A DNA stretch of 5,266 nt, from the NCBI GenBank assembly GCA_903908015.1, contig CAIVQI010000052.1:1-5266 (forward strand). Direction: 5' to 3'. The position numbers and the translations under genes are program-made. Source of the stretch: an uncultured Bacteroidota bacterium (GTDB taxonomy: Bacteria > Bacteroidota > Bacteroidia > UBA7662). Below are positions 1 to 5,266 of the stretch, in pieces; within the stretch, counting starts at the first letter, position 1; each line of letters begins with the position of its first letter. The notes below the pieces were generated by a model. That model saw nothing but the letters and a program-made list of their open reading frames with translations. It ran no database searches and was not told the origin of the DNA.

Positions 1-548
1 ATCCCTTGAGGACCCATCGGACCCTGCGGACCCATAGCCCCCGGTAACCCATCTGCACCAGCCGGACCTTGAGGACCGGGCAATCCCGGAACACCTTGTT
101 CGCCCGGAACACCCGGTACATCTGCAGTACGCGCATGCAGCGCATAAGGCACACTGAGCAATTCACGCACACTACTCAACAAAAAATTGGTGCCGCCGCC
201 GGGGTCCACTTCAGTCTTCAGGAATACTTGTCCACCCTCCCAATTCACGCTGTCCATATGTCCAAAATCCAACGAACCGCCCCCCACTTCCACCGAGTAT
301 AGGCCATTCCCGTTGGTGGTTACCGAATGCGTTTCACGGTACCGCAAAACAGCACCCGACCCCGTACCTTGCTCCAAACTGATGCGCAGACTTAAGTTAT
401 GATTCGGTAACAGTAGCCCACCTCCATCCCGCACTACCGCTTGATGATTGAAGCGCGTAGGTACTTGAGCCACCGAAGTGAACGAAACCGCCACCAACAA
501 ATAAGCAACAACCGCTAATCCAAGGTTGATTCTGATGGGAAAATACAT
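1..548 (-). CDS. Exported collagen-like protein, partial (C-terminus beyond left edge)
   Basis: The reading frame starts with ATG at 548 and stays open for 182 codons to the window edge, so the C-terminus is missing. Residues 1-27 look like a signal peptide: a hydrophobic stretch LGLAVVAYLLVAV, then SVA followed by Q28. Residues 33-140 form a domain with FNHQAVVRD near its start, a central LRISL/VLRYRETHSV segment, and LLSVPYALHA at its end. This pattern recurs in exported Bacteroidota proteins that carry collagen or endosialidase-chaperone tails. From residue 144 to the edge there are 13 uninterrupted X-Y-Gly triplets rich in Pro (such as VPG, PQG, PMG), which predicts a collagen-type triple helix. 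The start lies 7 bp after the stop of the upstream T9SS gene, with no room for a separate promoter, so co-transcription is likely. The role is unknown; a surface fibre or stalk is an inference. Whether it ends in a sorting domain cannot be seen. Confidence 0.85.
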   Translation of the reverse strand, partial: MYFPIRINLGLAVVAYLLVAVSFTSVAQVPTRFNHQAVVRDGGGLLLPNHNLSLRISLEQGTGSGAVLRYRETHSVTTNGNGLYSVEVGGGSLDFGHMDSVNWEGGQVFLKTEVDPGGGTNFLLSSVRELLSVPYALHARTADVPGVPGEQGVPGLPGPQGPAGADGLPGAMGPQGPMGPQG

Positions 549-555
549 ATAAATA

Positions 556-1947
556 CTATTTTACGATTTTAATGGACTTGACTGCGTGTTGACCTATTCC
601 ATGCCAATTGACTTGCAGGTGATAGGCGCCTTGCCGCATCCGCTCTACTGGAAGTTCAACTTCATAAACTGAGTGCCTTTCAACGGCAGCATGACCGCTC
701 CAAACCAACCGGCCAAAGGCATCAAGCAAGGTATAACTCAGTCTACCTGCACCTGGCACCGAACACCACAATCGACCCTCGTCGCCAACAGGATTGGGAA
801 GCACCTGCACCTCCAAGGCCCCGCTTGCAACTTGCGGCATCGCCAAACGAAAGGATGAAATTGGCTGAGCCCAGCCGTCGGCCAGCTCACTCTGTGCACC
901 ATATAGCCAACCCGAACTTGGTCTTCCCCGAAGCTTTAACTTAAGGAGCTCGCCACCAGGCGCTATATCCCACGGGTCAAGCCCATACCATGCCACCCTC
1001 AAAACATTGTTTTCTTGATAATAAAGCAATGACCTCCCGGAAAATCGGTCTTGACCTGGCAACACATCCAATACCGCTACGCCATCCGGCACTTGTATTT
1101 CCAGAGTAATAGCCCCCAAGCTGCCGCCCTCAACCCAATAAATAGGCAAATCGTATGGTTGATCTGGCGCACCCACACCCATTACCCCACTTAGTTCTAA
1201 GGGAAACCAACCCGATCGCAGCGGTGCTCCAGGTGTATAACTGCCATTCACATCGCCATAACACAATGTAACAATAGGCATGACCATCGGGTTGTTTTGT
1301 GGGGTTGCCTGAAGCGGAATGCTGACCTCCACTCGGTCGTAGAGCCAATCGCCCGCTGCAAATTGACTCAGCAAGCGTATGGTTCTGCGAGCAATGGTTT
1401 GCGCCTCTAGTGCATTAATGGTATTGCGGGCATTGACATCCGCCGCCTGCCTGTATAAACCATGCAATAAAACCCCGTTGGTGAAGTGACGAAGAACCCC
1501 CAATGCATCGGTCGAATTCACGCCTCGCCATGGGGTAGGGTTTTGATATATCAATTGGTACGTTCCCGTGTCGACCAGCCCCAAATCAAAATGTCCTCCT
1601 GCATCGGTGAAGGCCGACGCCCGCAATTGGTTGCCTTGCCGCAGCAGTACCTGTGTGCCCTCTAGTGGGGTAGCCAGCACGTTCCCATACATGAGATGGC
1701 CGATAAGCCGGGTCTGCACACTTGGCCAGCGGTAGGGCTGCTGCACGCCACATTGGATTTGAAAACTTCCCAGTTCGAGTGTTTGAACGTCCCATTCTCC
1801 CACGCTCGAACTGATGATTAGTCCCCCCACCGTATCCGTTCCGCCTGCAGAGACCGTGGCCCATTGGGCACTCCCCGTGAGCGGTGATAAAAAAACACCA
1901 AAAACCAGACCCATCAACCAAAAATCTCTAGTGTTGCGTTTGACCAT
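556..1947 (-). CDS. T9SS type A sorting domain protein with dockerin-like and cohesin-like regions
   Basis: Residues are counted from the ATG at 1947 (463 aa). A signal peptide covers about 1-27, ending GSA before QW. Residues 30-72 carry the GG-x-I-x-SSVGEW...QCGVQQPY pattern seen at the N-terminus of many T9SS cargo proteins. Residues 80-135 resemble a carboxypeptidase-regulatory-like beta domain (FTDAGGHFDLGLVDTGTYQL). Residues about 142-190 are a degenerate dockerin type I-like pair (VNSTDALGVLRHF and ADVNARNTINALEA). CYGDVNGSYTPG follows. Residues about 267-340 resemble a cohesin/CBM fold (LPIYWVEGGSLGAITLEIQV...LRVAWYGLDP). The last 85 residues are a type A sorting domain: VQVLPNPVGDEG, LLDAFGRLVWSG, YHLQVNWHG and a terminal KSIKIVK. 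The product is therefore expected to cross the outer membrane by T9SS and be anchored or released there. A longer frame begins with TTG at 2001, but that codon coincides with a candidate promoter -33 element and would bury the signal peptide, so ATG 1947 is preferred. The ligand or substrate is unknown, and no enzymatic domain is recognisable. Confidence 0.85.
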   Translation of the reverse strand: MVKRNTRDFWLMGLVFGVFLSPLTGSAQWATVSAGGTDTVGGLIISSSVGEWDVQTLELGSFQIQCGVQQPYRWPSVQTRLIGHLMYGNVLATPLEGTQVLLRQGNQLRASAFTDAGGHFDLGLVDTGTYQLIYQNPTPWRGVNSTDALGVLRHFTNGVLLHGLYRQAADVNARNTINALEAQTIARRTIRLLSQFAAGDWLYDRVEVSIPLQATPQNNPMVMPIVTLCYGDVNGSYTPGAPLRSGWFPLELSGVMGVGAPDQPYDLPIYWVEGGSLGAITLEIQVPDGVAVLDVLPGQDRFSGRSLLYYQENNVLRVAWYGLDPWDIAPGGELLKLKLRGRPSSGWLYGAQSELADGWAQPISSFRLAMPQVASGALEVQVLPNPVGDEGRLWCSVPGAGRLSYTLLDAFGRLVWSGHAAVERHSVYEVELPVERMRQGAYHLQVNWHGIGQHAVKSIKIVK

Positions 1948-1968
1948 TGCCCACGAAAGTTTGCGTTG

Positions 1969-2001
1969 TAAAAATACACAAAACCACTTGTACACCACCA
2001 A
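1969..2001 (-). promoter_or_regulatory. Candidate promoter for the T9SS gene and collagen-like gene
   Basis: On the minus strand TTG (1999-2001) is followed after 22 bp by TATTTTTA (1969-1976). This matches the Bacteroidota consensus TTG-N17..23-TAnnTTTG except for the last base. Transcription would begin near 1962-1966, about 15-20 nt before the ATG at 1947. That rules out translation from the upstream TTG for this transcript. The site lies in and just past the 30-bp gap after obg, so it could add to read-through from the adk-obg promoter. Confidence 0.45.
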
Positions 2002-2031
2002 TGACGAATCGAAATATGATGGTCTACGCGC

Positions 2032-3021
2032 TTACTTCAACGCATCCCAAATCAGATCCTTTAAGGCCATGAGATTGTAGCCGCTGACGCTTGATATGAA
2101 CACGGCCGGGATATTGGCGGGTAATGACGGGCGCATTTCAGAAGCCATTTGCTCATCGATCATATCGCACTTGGTGATGGCCAAAAGCCTCTTTTTATGC
2201 TTCAATTGAGGGTTGAAGCGTTCCAATTCACGGTCCAAAATGGCGTATTCCGCAGCCAAATCATCGCTATCAGCCGGAATCATAAACAACAAGAGGCTAT
2301 TCCGTTCAATATGACGCAGAAACCGCAATCCGAGTCCCCTTCCTTCCGAAGCACCCTCAATGATTCCTGGGATGTCGGCCATAACGAATGAGCGGTAATC
2401 GCGGTACGGAACAATCCCCAGATTGGGCACGAGGGTGGTGAACGGATAATCGGCGATCTCCGGACGGGCGGCGGAGATGCTGGCGAGGAGGGTACTTTTA
2501 CCGGCGTTCGGGAAGCCCACCAGGCCCACATCAGCCAGAAGTTTGAGTTCCAGCACGAACCACTGCTCCAGGGAGGGTTCCCCGGGCTGGGCATACCGGG
2601 GGGTTTGGTTGGTGCTGCTCTTGTAGTGGTGGTTGCCCTGTCCACCCCTTCCCCCAGGCAGCAACACCACCTCTTGTCCGTGTTCGGTGATTTCCGCACA
2701 AACCTGACCGGTTTCGGCATCCAAGGCCACTGTGCCTAGGGGCACTTCAAGCACTTCGTCGCGGCCACATGCACCGCTGCGCAGGGCACTTCCTCCCGCC
2801 TCACCCCCCTGTGCCATCACATGTTTGCGGTATTTTAGGTGAAGTAGGGTCCAAAGTTGACTGTTTCCACGAAGCAGGATGTGCCCCCCTCGGCCACCGT
2901 CACCTCCGTCTGGCCCCCCTTTAGCTGTATGCTTGTCGCGGTGAAAGTGAACACTCCCCGCACCACCGGCACCGCTGCGGCAGCAGATTTTAACATGATC
3001 AACAAAATTCTGTTCCGGCAT
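2032..3021 (-). CDS. obg: Obg family GTPase (ribosome assembly)
   Basis: This 329-residue protein is an Obg/CgtA GTPase. In the family these bind the 50S precursor and link ribosome maturation to guanine nucleotide (GTP, ppGpp) status in the cytoplasm. Residues about 5-160 are the glycine-rich Obg fold (GGPDGGDGGRGGHI at 35-48, LLPGGRGGQGN at 120-130). The G domain follows: G1 GFPNAGKS at 169-176, G2 around T195-T196 in YPFTTLVPNLGIV, G3 DIPG at 216-219, G4 TKCD at 283-286, G5 SSVSG at 310-314. G4 has Thr where most GTPases have Asn; from memory, Bacteroidota Obg proteins commonly show TKxD or SKxD, so this looks like a lineage trait and not decay. There is no C-terminal OCT extension; the protein ends WDALK soon after G5. 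ATG 3021 is the natural start because FVDHVKI follows at once as in homologues. It begins 6 bp after the adk stop, so the two form one transcription unit. Confidence 0.97.
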   Translation of the reverse strand: MPEQNFVDHVKICCRSGAGGAGSVHFHRDKHTAKGGPDGGDGGRGGHILLRGNSQLWTLLHLKYRKHVMAQGGEAGGSALRSGACGRDEVLEVPLGTVALDAETGQVCAEITEHGQEVVLLPGGRGGQGNHHYKSSTNQTPRYAQPGEPSLEQWFVLELKLLADVGLVGFPNAGKSTLLASISAARPEIADYPFTTLVPNLGIVPYRDYRSFVMADIPGIIEGASEGRGLGLRFLRHIERNSLLLFMIPADSDDLAAEYAILDRELERFNPQLKHKKRLLAITKCDMIDEQMASEMRPSLPANIPAVFISSVSGYNLMALKDLIWDALK

Positions 3022-3027
3022 GCGGCA

Positions 3028-3606
3028 TCAGACGGCGCAACCGTCAACCTCCCTGCATAAGGCCTGAAAAATCTCCTCGATGGCGCCCACTCCAATTACT
3101 TCCCTTAGCTTGTTCTGGTTACGGTAGTGCCCCGCGACTGGAGCTGTTTTGCTTTCGTATTCTTGCACACGGGTGCGGATCACCGACTCATCACTGTCGT
3201 CGGCCCGTCCCGAATCGGCACCCCTTTTCAGTAGGCGTGCCACCAGCTCGGGTTCCGATACCACGAGCGACAACATACAACGCACTGGGGCGCCATGGGC
3301 ATTGAGTAGGGTGTCGAGCGCTTCAGCTTGGGCTACCGTACGCGGAAAACCATCGAAAATAAATCCCTTGGCATCACGGTGGTTCGTCAAGCGCGATTCA
3401 ATCATGCCAATTACCACAGAATCGGGCACCAAAACACCCTGATCCATCAACTTCTTTGCTTCTAATCCCAACACCGACCCAGCCGCGATTTCGGCGCGCA
3501 GAAGGTCGCCGGTCGACAAATGAATCAGGCCATAGCGTTCCACAAGCCGCTGAGATTGCGTTCCCTTGCCAGCGCCGGGTGGGCCAAATAAAACGATGTT
3601 CAACAT
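3028..3606 (-). CDS. adk: Adenylate kinase
   Basis: Adenylate kinase catalyses ATP + AMP <-> 2 ADP in the cytoplasm and sets the adenylate energy charge. The 192-residue frame shows the P-loop GPPGAGKGTQ at 8-17, the NMP-binding segment STGDLLR at 31-37, DGFPRT at 85-90 (AMP-binding Arg), and a LID region from about 123 with RLLKRG, SGRADD and IRTRVQEY (143-150) supplying the expected arginines. The LID is the short form without the four-cysteine zinc site, and total length fits the short-type enzymes of this phylum. The start ATG has AAAAGG at 3614-3619 (minus strand) 7 nt upstream, a Shine-Dalgarno-like site that is unusually clear for a Bacteroidota gene. obg follows 6 bp downstream. In many relatives a hypoxanthine phosphoribosyltransferase gene precedes adk; here the upstream neighbour is kdsB instead. 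Confidence 0.97.
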   Translation of the reverse strand: MLNIVLFGPPGAGKGTQSQRLVERYGLIHLSTGDLLRAEIAAGSVLGLEAKKLMDQGVLVPDSVVIGMIESRLTNHRDAKGFIFDGFPRTVAQAEALDTLLNAHGAPVRCMLSLVVSEPELVARLLKRGADSGRADDSDESVIRTRVQEYESKTAPVAGHYRNQNKLREVIGVGAIEEIFQALCREVDGCAV

Positions 3607-3653
3607 ACCTTAACCTTTTATGGAGCCCCGCCTGTTCGCGAAAGGCCAAAATG

Positions 3654-3683
3654 CAAAGATACGGCGAAGGAGGGCTCACACAA
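3654..3683 (-). promoter_or_regulatory. Promoter for adk-obg
   Basis: On the minus strand TTG (3681-3683) and TATCTTTG (3654-3661) are separated by 19 bp, a full match to the Bacteroidota consensus TTG-N17..23-TAnnTTTG. The expected transcript start is near 3648, giving a leader of about 40 nt before the adk ATG at 3606. The -33 TTG lies just upstream of the kdsB stop codon (3676-3678), so the promoter overlaps the kdsB 3' end and there is no space for a kdsB terminator ahead of it. Confidence 0.75.
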
Positions 3684-4446
3684 AGCGCAGGCGGGCGCGG
3701 ATGAGGTCATCCGGGGTGTCTATCCCCGCTTCTGGCTGATCAACACACGCCATTCGTATCGAATAGCCCCAATAAAGCAGCCGCAATTGCTCCAGCATTT
3801 CCGCCTGCTCGGCGGTTGATGGCGCCAATTGGTGAAATGCCAGGAGGGCGTCGCGACGAAACGCATAAACCCCCATGTGGCGATACACTTCAGTCGGTAT
3901 TCCCCCGTCGCGGGCGAAGGGAATCGGTGCGCGCGAAAAGTACATGGCATCCCCGGCATGGTTGCAAACCACCTTCACTACCGCCGGACTCAAATACGCT
4001 TCAGGGGAGTGAATGGGGCACATCAGGCTGCCCACCCGCACATCGCTGTCCATAAAGAGCCGCAACAGGGGTTCAAGTCCTGCACGGGTCACGAATGGCT
4101 CATCCCCCTGAACGTTCACATACACCTCGGCTTCGACCCTGGCAGCCACCTCGGCAAGGCGATCGCTGCCGCTTGCGTGCCCGGGATCGGTCAACATCAC
4201 CTCACCTCCCGCCGCCTCCACCACCCCCTGTATGTCGGGGTGGTCGGTGGCCACGATCACCCGATCAAACAAACCGGTGGTGCAACACGCCTCCCAGGTG
4301 CGTACAATCAAAGGTTTGCCCCCCAGGTCGGCCATCATTTTGCCCGGAAGGCGGGTGGAGGCCATACGCGCCGGCACTACGGCGATGCTGTTGGGGTAGG
4401 GGGATGCGAATGAATCAGACATATGTTGGTTTGTATTTAGCCCCAT
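3676..4446 (-). CDS. kdsB: 3-deoxy-manno-octulosonate cytidylyltransferase (CMP-KDO synthetase)
   Basis: KdsB joins CTP and KDO to give CMP-KDO, the activated sugar for the inner core of lipopolysaccharide, in the cytoplasm. In the 256-residue frame the nucleotide-binding motif PARMASTRLPGK is at 25-36, ATD at 66-68, SGSDRLAE at 92-99, NVQGDEP at 111-117 (D115 is the expected Mg2+ ligand), YFSRAPIPF at 169-177, YRHMGVYAF at 188-196 and GIDTPDDL at 241-248. All the family blocks are present, and the length is close to the 248 or so residues usual for the family. Two starts are possible: ATG 4446, used here, and ATG 4422, which removes 8 residues before the non-conserved SDSFASPYPN. With the promoter found upstream, the leader would be about 12 nt or about 36 nt respectively; I cannot decide between them. 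The gene is divergent from the GNAT gene and ends 69 bp before adk. Confidence 0.96.
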   Translation of the reverse strand: MGLNTNQHMSDSFASPYPNSIAVVPARMASTRLPGKMMADLGGKPLIVRTWEACCTTGLFDRVIVATDHPDIQGVVEAAGGEVMLTDPGHASGSDRLAEVAARVEAEVYVNVQGDEPFVTRAGLEPLLRLFMDSDVRVGSLMCPIHSPEAYLSPAVVKVVCNHAGDAMYFSRAPIPFARDGGIPTEVYRHMGVYAFRRDALLAFHQLAPSTAEQAEMLEQLRLLYWGYSIRMACVDQPEAGIDTPDDLIRARLRFV

Positions 4447-4464
4447 AACTCATGGATTTAGGTT

Positions 4465-4496
4465 CAAAAATACGAATGCTGTTATCTTTGAGCCAA
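4465..4496 (-). promoter_or_regulatory. Promoter for kdsB
   Basis: On the minus strand TTG (4494-4496) is followed after 21 bp by TATTTTTG (4465-4472), an exact fit to TTG-N17..23-TAnnTTTG. Transcription would start near 4459, a little upstream of either kdsB start codon. The promoter interleaves with the plus-strand -7 box of the divergent GNAT gene at 4483-4490. Confidence 0.7.
4483..4490 (+). promoter_or_regulatory. Promoter -7 box for the GNAT gene
   Basis: TATCTTTG on the plus strand matches the Bacteroidota -7 consensus TAnnTTTG and sits 24 bp before the ATG at 4515, predicting a leader of roughly 18 nt. No perfect TTG lies at the right distance upstream; the nearest candidates are TTC at 4463-4465 (17-bp spacer) and TTA at 4458-4460 (22-bp spacer), so the -33 element is weak. 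Confidence 0.55.
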
Positions 4497-4514
4497 TGAC
4501 CTGATAACGCCTCC

Positions 4515-4952
4515 ATGATTGATCTTCAACTTCAGCGACTCTCCTTCGCTAGCCCGGCATATGCCTTAAGCATTTCGCTCAGACACAGCATACTCCGCGC
4601 TCCCCTTGGGCTTAACTTTTCACTGGCAGAACTGCAGTTGGAACACGAACAGATTCATTTGGGAGCCTGGCACATAGATGAACTCGTTGGTTGCCTCGTG
4701 CTGGCCCCAATCGACCAGTATGCCGTCCGAATGCGCCAGGTTGCGGTGCGGGAAGATTTCCAGCAGAAGGGCGTCGGCACGGCCCTGGTACGCTATTCGG
4801 AAGAGGTGGCCCGCGAACATGATGTCGACACCCTAACGCTGCACGCGCGAAAATCGGCTGTTCCCTTCTACCAAAAGCTCGGATACCAAGAAGACGCGGA
4901 AGAATTCATGGAAGTGGGCATCCCACATATCCGTATGTGGCTTTCTCTGTAG
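4515..4952 (+). CDS. GNAT family N-acetyltransferase
   Basis: A 145-residue protein of the Gcn5-related N-acetyltransferase fold, which moves an acetyl group from acetyl-CoA to an amine. The acetyl-CoA-binding motif A is clear at about 73-93: MRQVAVREDFQQKGVGTALV, with Q83-x-x-G86-x-G88 as the pyrophosphate-binding loop. Motif B follows as LTLHARKSAVPFYQKLGY (107-124). The C-terminus FMEVGIPHIRMWL (131-143) resembles the ElaA/YjcF-type branch of the superfamily, whose substrates are mostly unknown. N-terminal RHSILRAPLGL (23-33) fits the same branch. No signal peptide or membrane segment is visible, so it should be cytoplasmic. ATG 4515 is the first ATG in frame after the -7 box and has no Shine-Dalgarno match, which is normal for this phylum. 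It is a single gene, divergent from kdsB, and the next gene lies 195 bp away. The substrate cannot be inferred from context. Confidence 0.9.
   Translation: MIDLQLQRLSFASPAYALSISLRHSILRAPLGLNFSLAELQLEHEQIHLGAWHIDELVGCLVLAPIDQYAVRMRQVAVREDFQQKGVGTALVRYSEEVAREHDVDTLTLHARKSAVPFYQKLGYQEDAEEFMEVGIPHIRMWLSL
4923..4940 (+). other. Perfect hairpin in the 3' end of the GNAT gene
   Basis: CCACATA (4923-4929) and TATGTGG (4934-4940) are a perfect 7-bp inverted repeat around a TCCG loop, a UNCG-type tetraloop in RNA. A pyrimidine-rich stretch CTTTCTCT follows, then the stop codon at 4950-4952. It may help end or stabilise the transcript. The T tract is broken and the stem is AT-containing, so a proper intrinsic terminator is not established; the same bases encode the family-conserved PHIRM segment. 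Confidence 0.3.
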
Positions 4953-5059
4953 TGTAGCACCGCTTTGCCGAGCGCAGCCCGGCATGCACCCGCTTCGTTT
5001 GGATGTATTATTTTGGACGGCCTTGTCCTTTTCTAAGGAAAACTTTCCCCTGCATCGCG

Positions 5060-5067
5060 TATTTTTG
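5060..5067 (+). promoter_or_regulatory. Candidate promoter -7 box for the PEPCK-like gene
   Basis: TATTTTTG on the plus strand matches TAnnTTTG. A start near 5074 would give a leader of about 74 nt. No TTG lies 17-23 bp upstream, so the -33 element is missing or replaced by an activator. An imperfect 12-bp dyad, GGAAAACTTTCC at 5037-5048, occupies the space just upstream and might be an operator. Confidence 0.4.
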
Positions 5068-5074
5068 CAGTTTA

Positions 5075-5171
5075 CATTTCATCAACCCATCCACTTTTTG
5101 CACGTTCCATTTCGTCAACCCATCCTCTTAAAAGAATCCATCAATTTATGTCTCATTCCAACAACCCATCC
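5075..5171 (+). repeat. Three 18-bp direct repeats across the leader and start of the PEPCK-like gene
   Basis: The copies are CATTTCATCAACCCATCC (5075-5092), CATTTCGTCAACCCATCC (5108-5125) and CATTCCAACAACCCATCC (5154-5171). Copies 1 and 2 differ at one base; copy 3 differs from copy 1 at two. CAACCCATCC is identical in all three. Starts are 33 bp and 46 bp apart. Copies 1 and 2 lie in the predicted untranslated leader, copy 3 is inside codons 3-8 of the gene. The whole leader is very poor in G on the plus strand, so it should be weakly structured as RNA. They could be binding sites for a DNA- or RNA-binding regulator, or the remains of a local duplication. Confidence 0.75.
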
Positions 5172-5266
5172 AATTCCCATCTAGCGCTTCCTGTGGATTA
5201 TGCCGCACAGGTTCAACACCCCGCACTATTGAAATGGATTTCTGAAATGGTGGCACTCGCCCAGCC
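5148..5266 (+). CDS. Probable phosphoenolpyruvate carboxykinase (GTP), N-terminal fragment
   Basis: ATG at 5148 opens a frame that continues for 39 codons to the right edge without a stop. The visible protein starts MSHSNNPSNSHLALPVDYAA and continues QVQHPALLKWISEMVALAQP. The latter part resembles the first conserved block of GTP-dependent PEPCK, where a segment like HPxLLxWVxEMxxLxQP precedes the WCDGSxxE motif; that motif would lie just past the edge. This enzyme converts oxaloacetate and GTP to phosphoenolpyruvate, CO2 and GDP at the entry to gluconeogenesis. The first 15 or so residues, rich in Ser and Asn, look like an unconserved tail partly encoded by a leader repeat. AAAAG at 5130-5134 may help ribosome binding. 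With only 39 residues and no catalytic motif visible, the assignment rests on similarity recalled from the family. Confidence 0.6.
   Translation, partial: MSHSNNPSNSHLALPVDYAAQVQHPALLKWISEMVALAQ

Noticed and set aside
1..117. Repetitive Gly/Pro codons as a possible DNA repeat array
   Set aside because: The periodicity is explained by the collagen Gly-X-Y coding triplets; the bases vary between units and there is no spacer structure.
69..402. Two plus-strand frames opposite the collagen-like gene
   Set aside because: Both are antisense to a frame with a signal peptide, a known domain and Gly-X-Y triplets, and neither has recognisable content.
2280..2720. Minus-strand frame of 146 codons within obg
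   Set aside because: It is an alternative frame of the obg sequence; its product is full of Pro, Ser and Trp without motifs, while the obg frame is intact.
3829..4413. Plus-strand open frame of 194 codons opposite kdsB
   Set aside because: It lies wholly antisense to kdsB, which has all its family motifs. The predicted protein is rich in His, Gly and Arg with no recognisable domain, as expected for a shadow frame in GC-rich DNA.
4496..4504. Mini-frame ATG ACC TGA before the GNAT gene as a leader peptide
   Set aside because: Two codons only, and its ATG lies at or before the expected transcript start from the -7 box at 4483-4490.
4966..4984. Hairpin TGCCG...CGGCA after the GNAT gene as a terminator
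   Set aside because: The stem is only 5 bp with a 9-nt loop and no T tract follows, so it does not meet the form of an intrinsic terminator.
4984..5184. Plus-strand frame of 66 codons between the GNAT and PEPCK-like genes
   Set aside because: It overlaps the predicted promoter, leader and start of the PEPCK-like gene in another frame, and its Phe/His/Pro-rich product reflects the T- and C-rich leader.

Overview
The window looks like a chromosomal segment from a member of the Bacteroidota. Four things point there: a C-terminal type IX secretion (T9SS) sorting domain, a secreted collagen-like protein opening with the FNHQAVVRD-type domain common in this phylum, an Obg GTPase whose G4 motif is TKxD instead of NKxD, and several promoters fitting the Bacteroidota pattern TTG-N17..23-TAnnTTTG. 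I cannot assign a genus. Coding density is high and the longest stretch without a gene is about 195 bases.

Layout. The left part, positions 1-4446, is five genes all on the minus strand. Read in transcription order (right to left) they are kdsB (CMP-KDO synthesis for lipopolysaccharide), adk (adenylate kinase), obg (ribosome-assembly GTPase), a T9SS-exported protein with dockerin-like and cohesin-like regions, and a collagen-like exported protein cut off by the left edge. At 4447-4514 the direction flips: a GNAT acetyltransferase gene (4515-4952) is divergent from kdsB. A plus-strand gene starting at 5148 is cut by the right edge and looks like the N-terminus of a GTP-type phosphoenolpyruvate carboxykinase.

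Transcription. kdsB has its own promoter, overlapping the promoter of the divergent GNAT gene. adk-obg has a good promoter whose -33 element reaches into the end of kdsB. The T9SS gene has a weaker promoter just after obg, and the collagen-like gene follows it by only 7 bp, so the two exported proteins are probably co-expressed. The likely PEPCK gene has a leader with three near-identical 18-bp direct repeats, the third inside the coding sequence.

The genes are mostly housekeeping (nucleotide balance, ribosome assembly, outer membrane LPS), with a two-gene cell-surface module attached downstream of obg. I see no mobile elements, CRISPR, tRNA or rRNA. I do not see evidence for a wholly new system; the most unusual items are the triple repeat in the PEPCK leader and the two-gene exported module.
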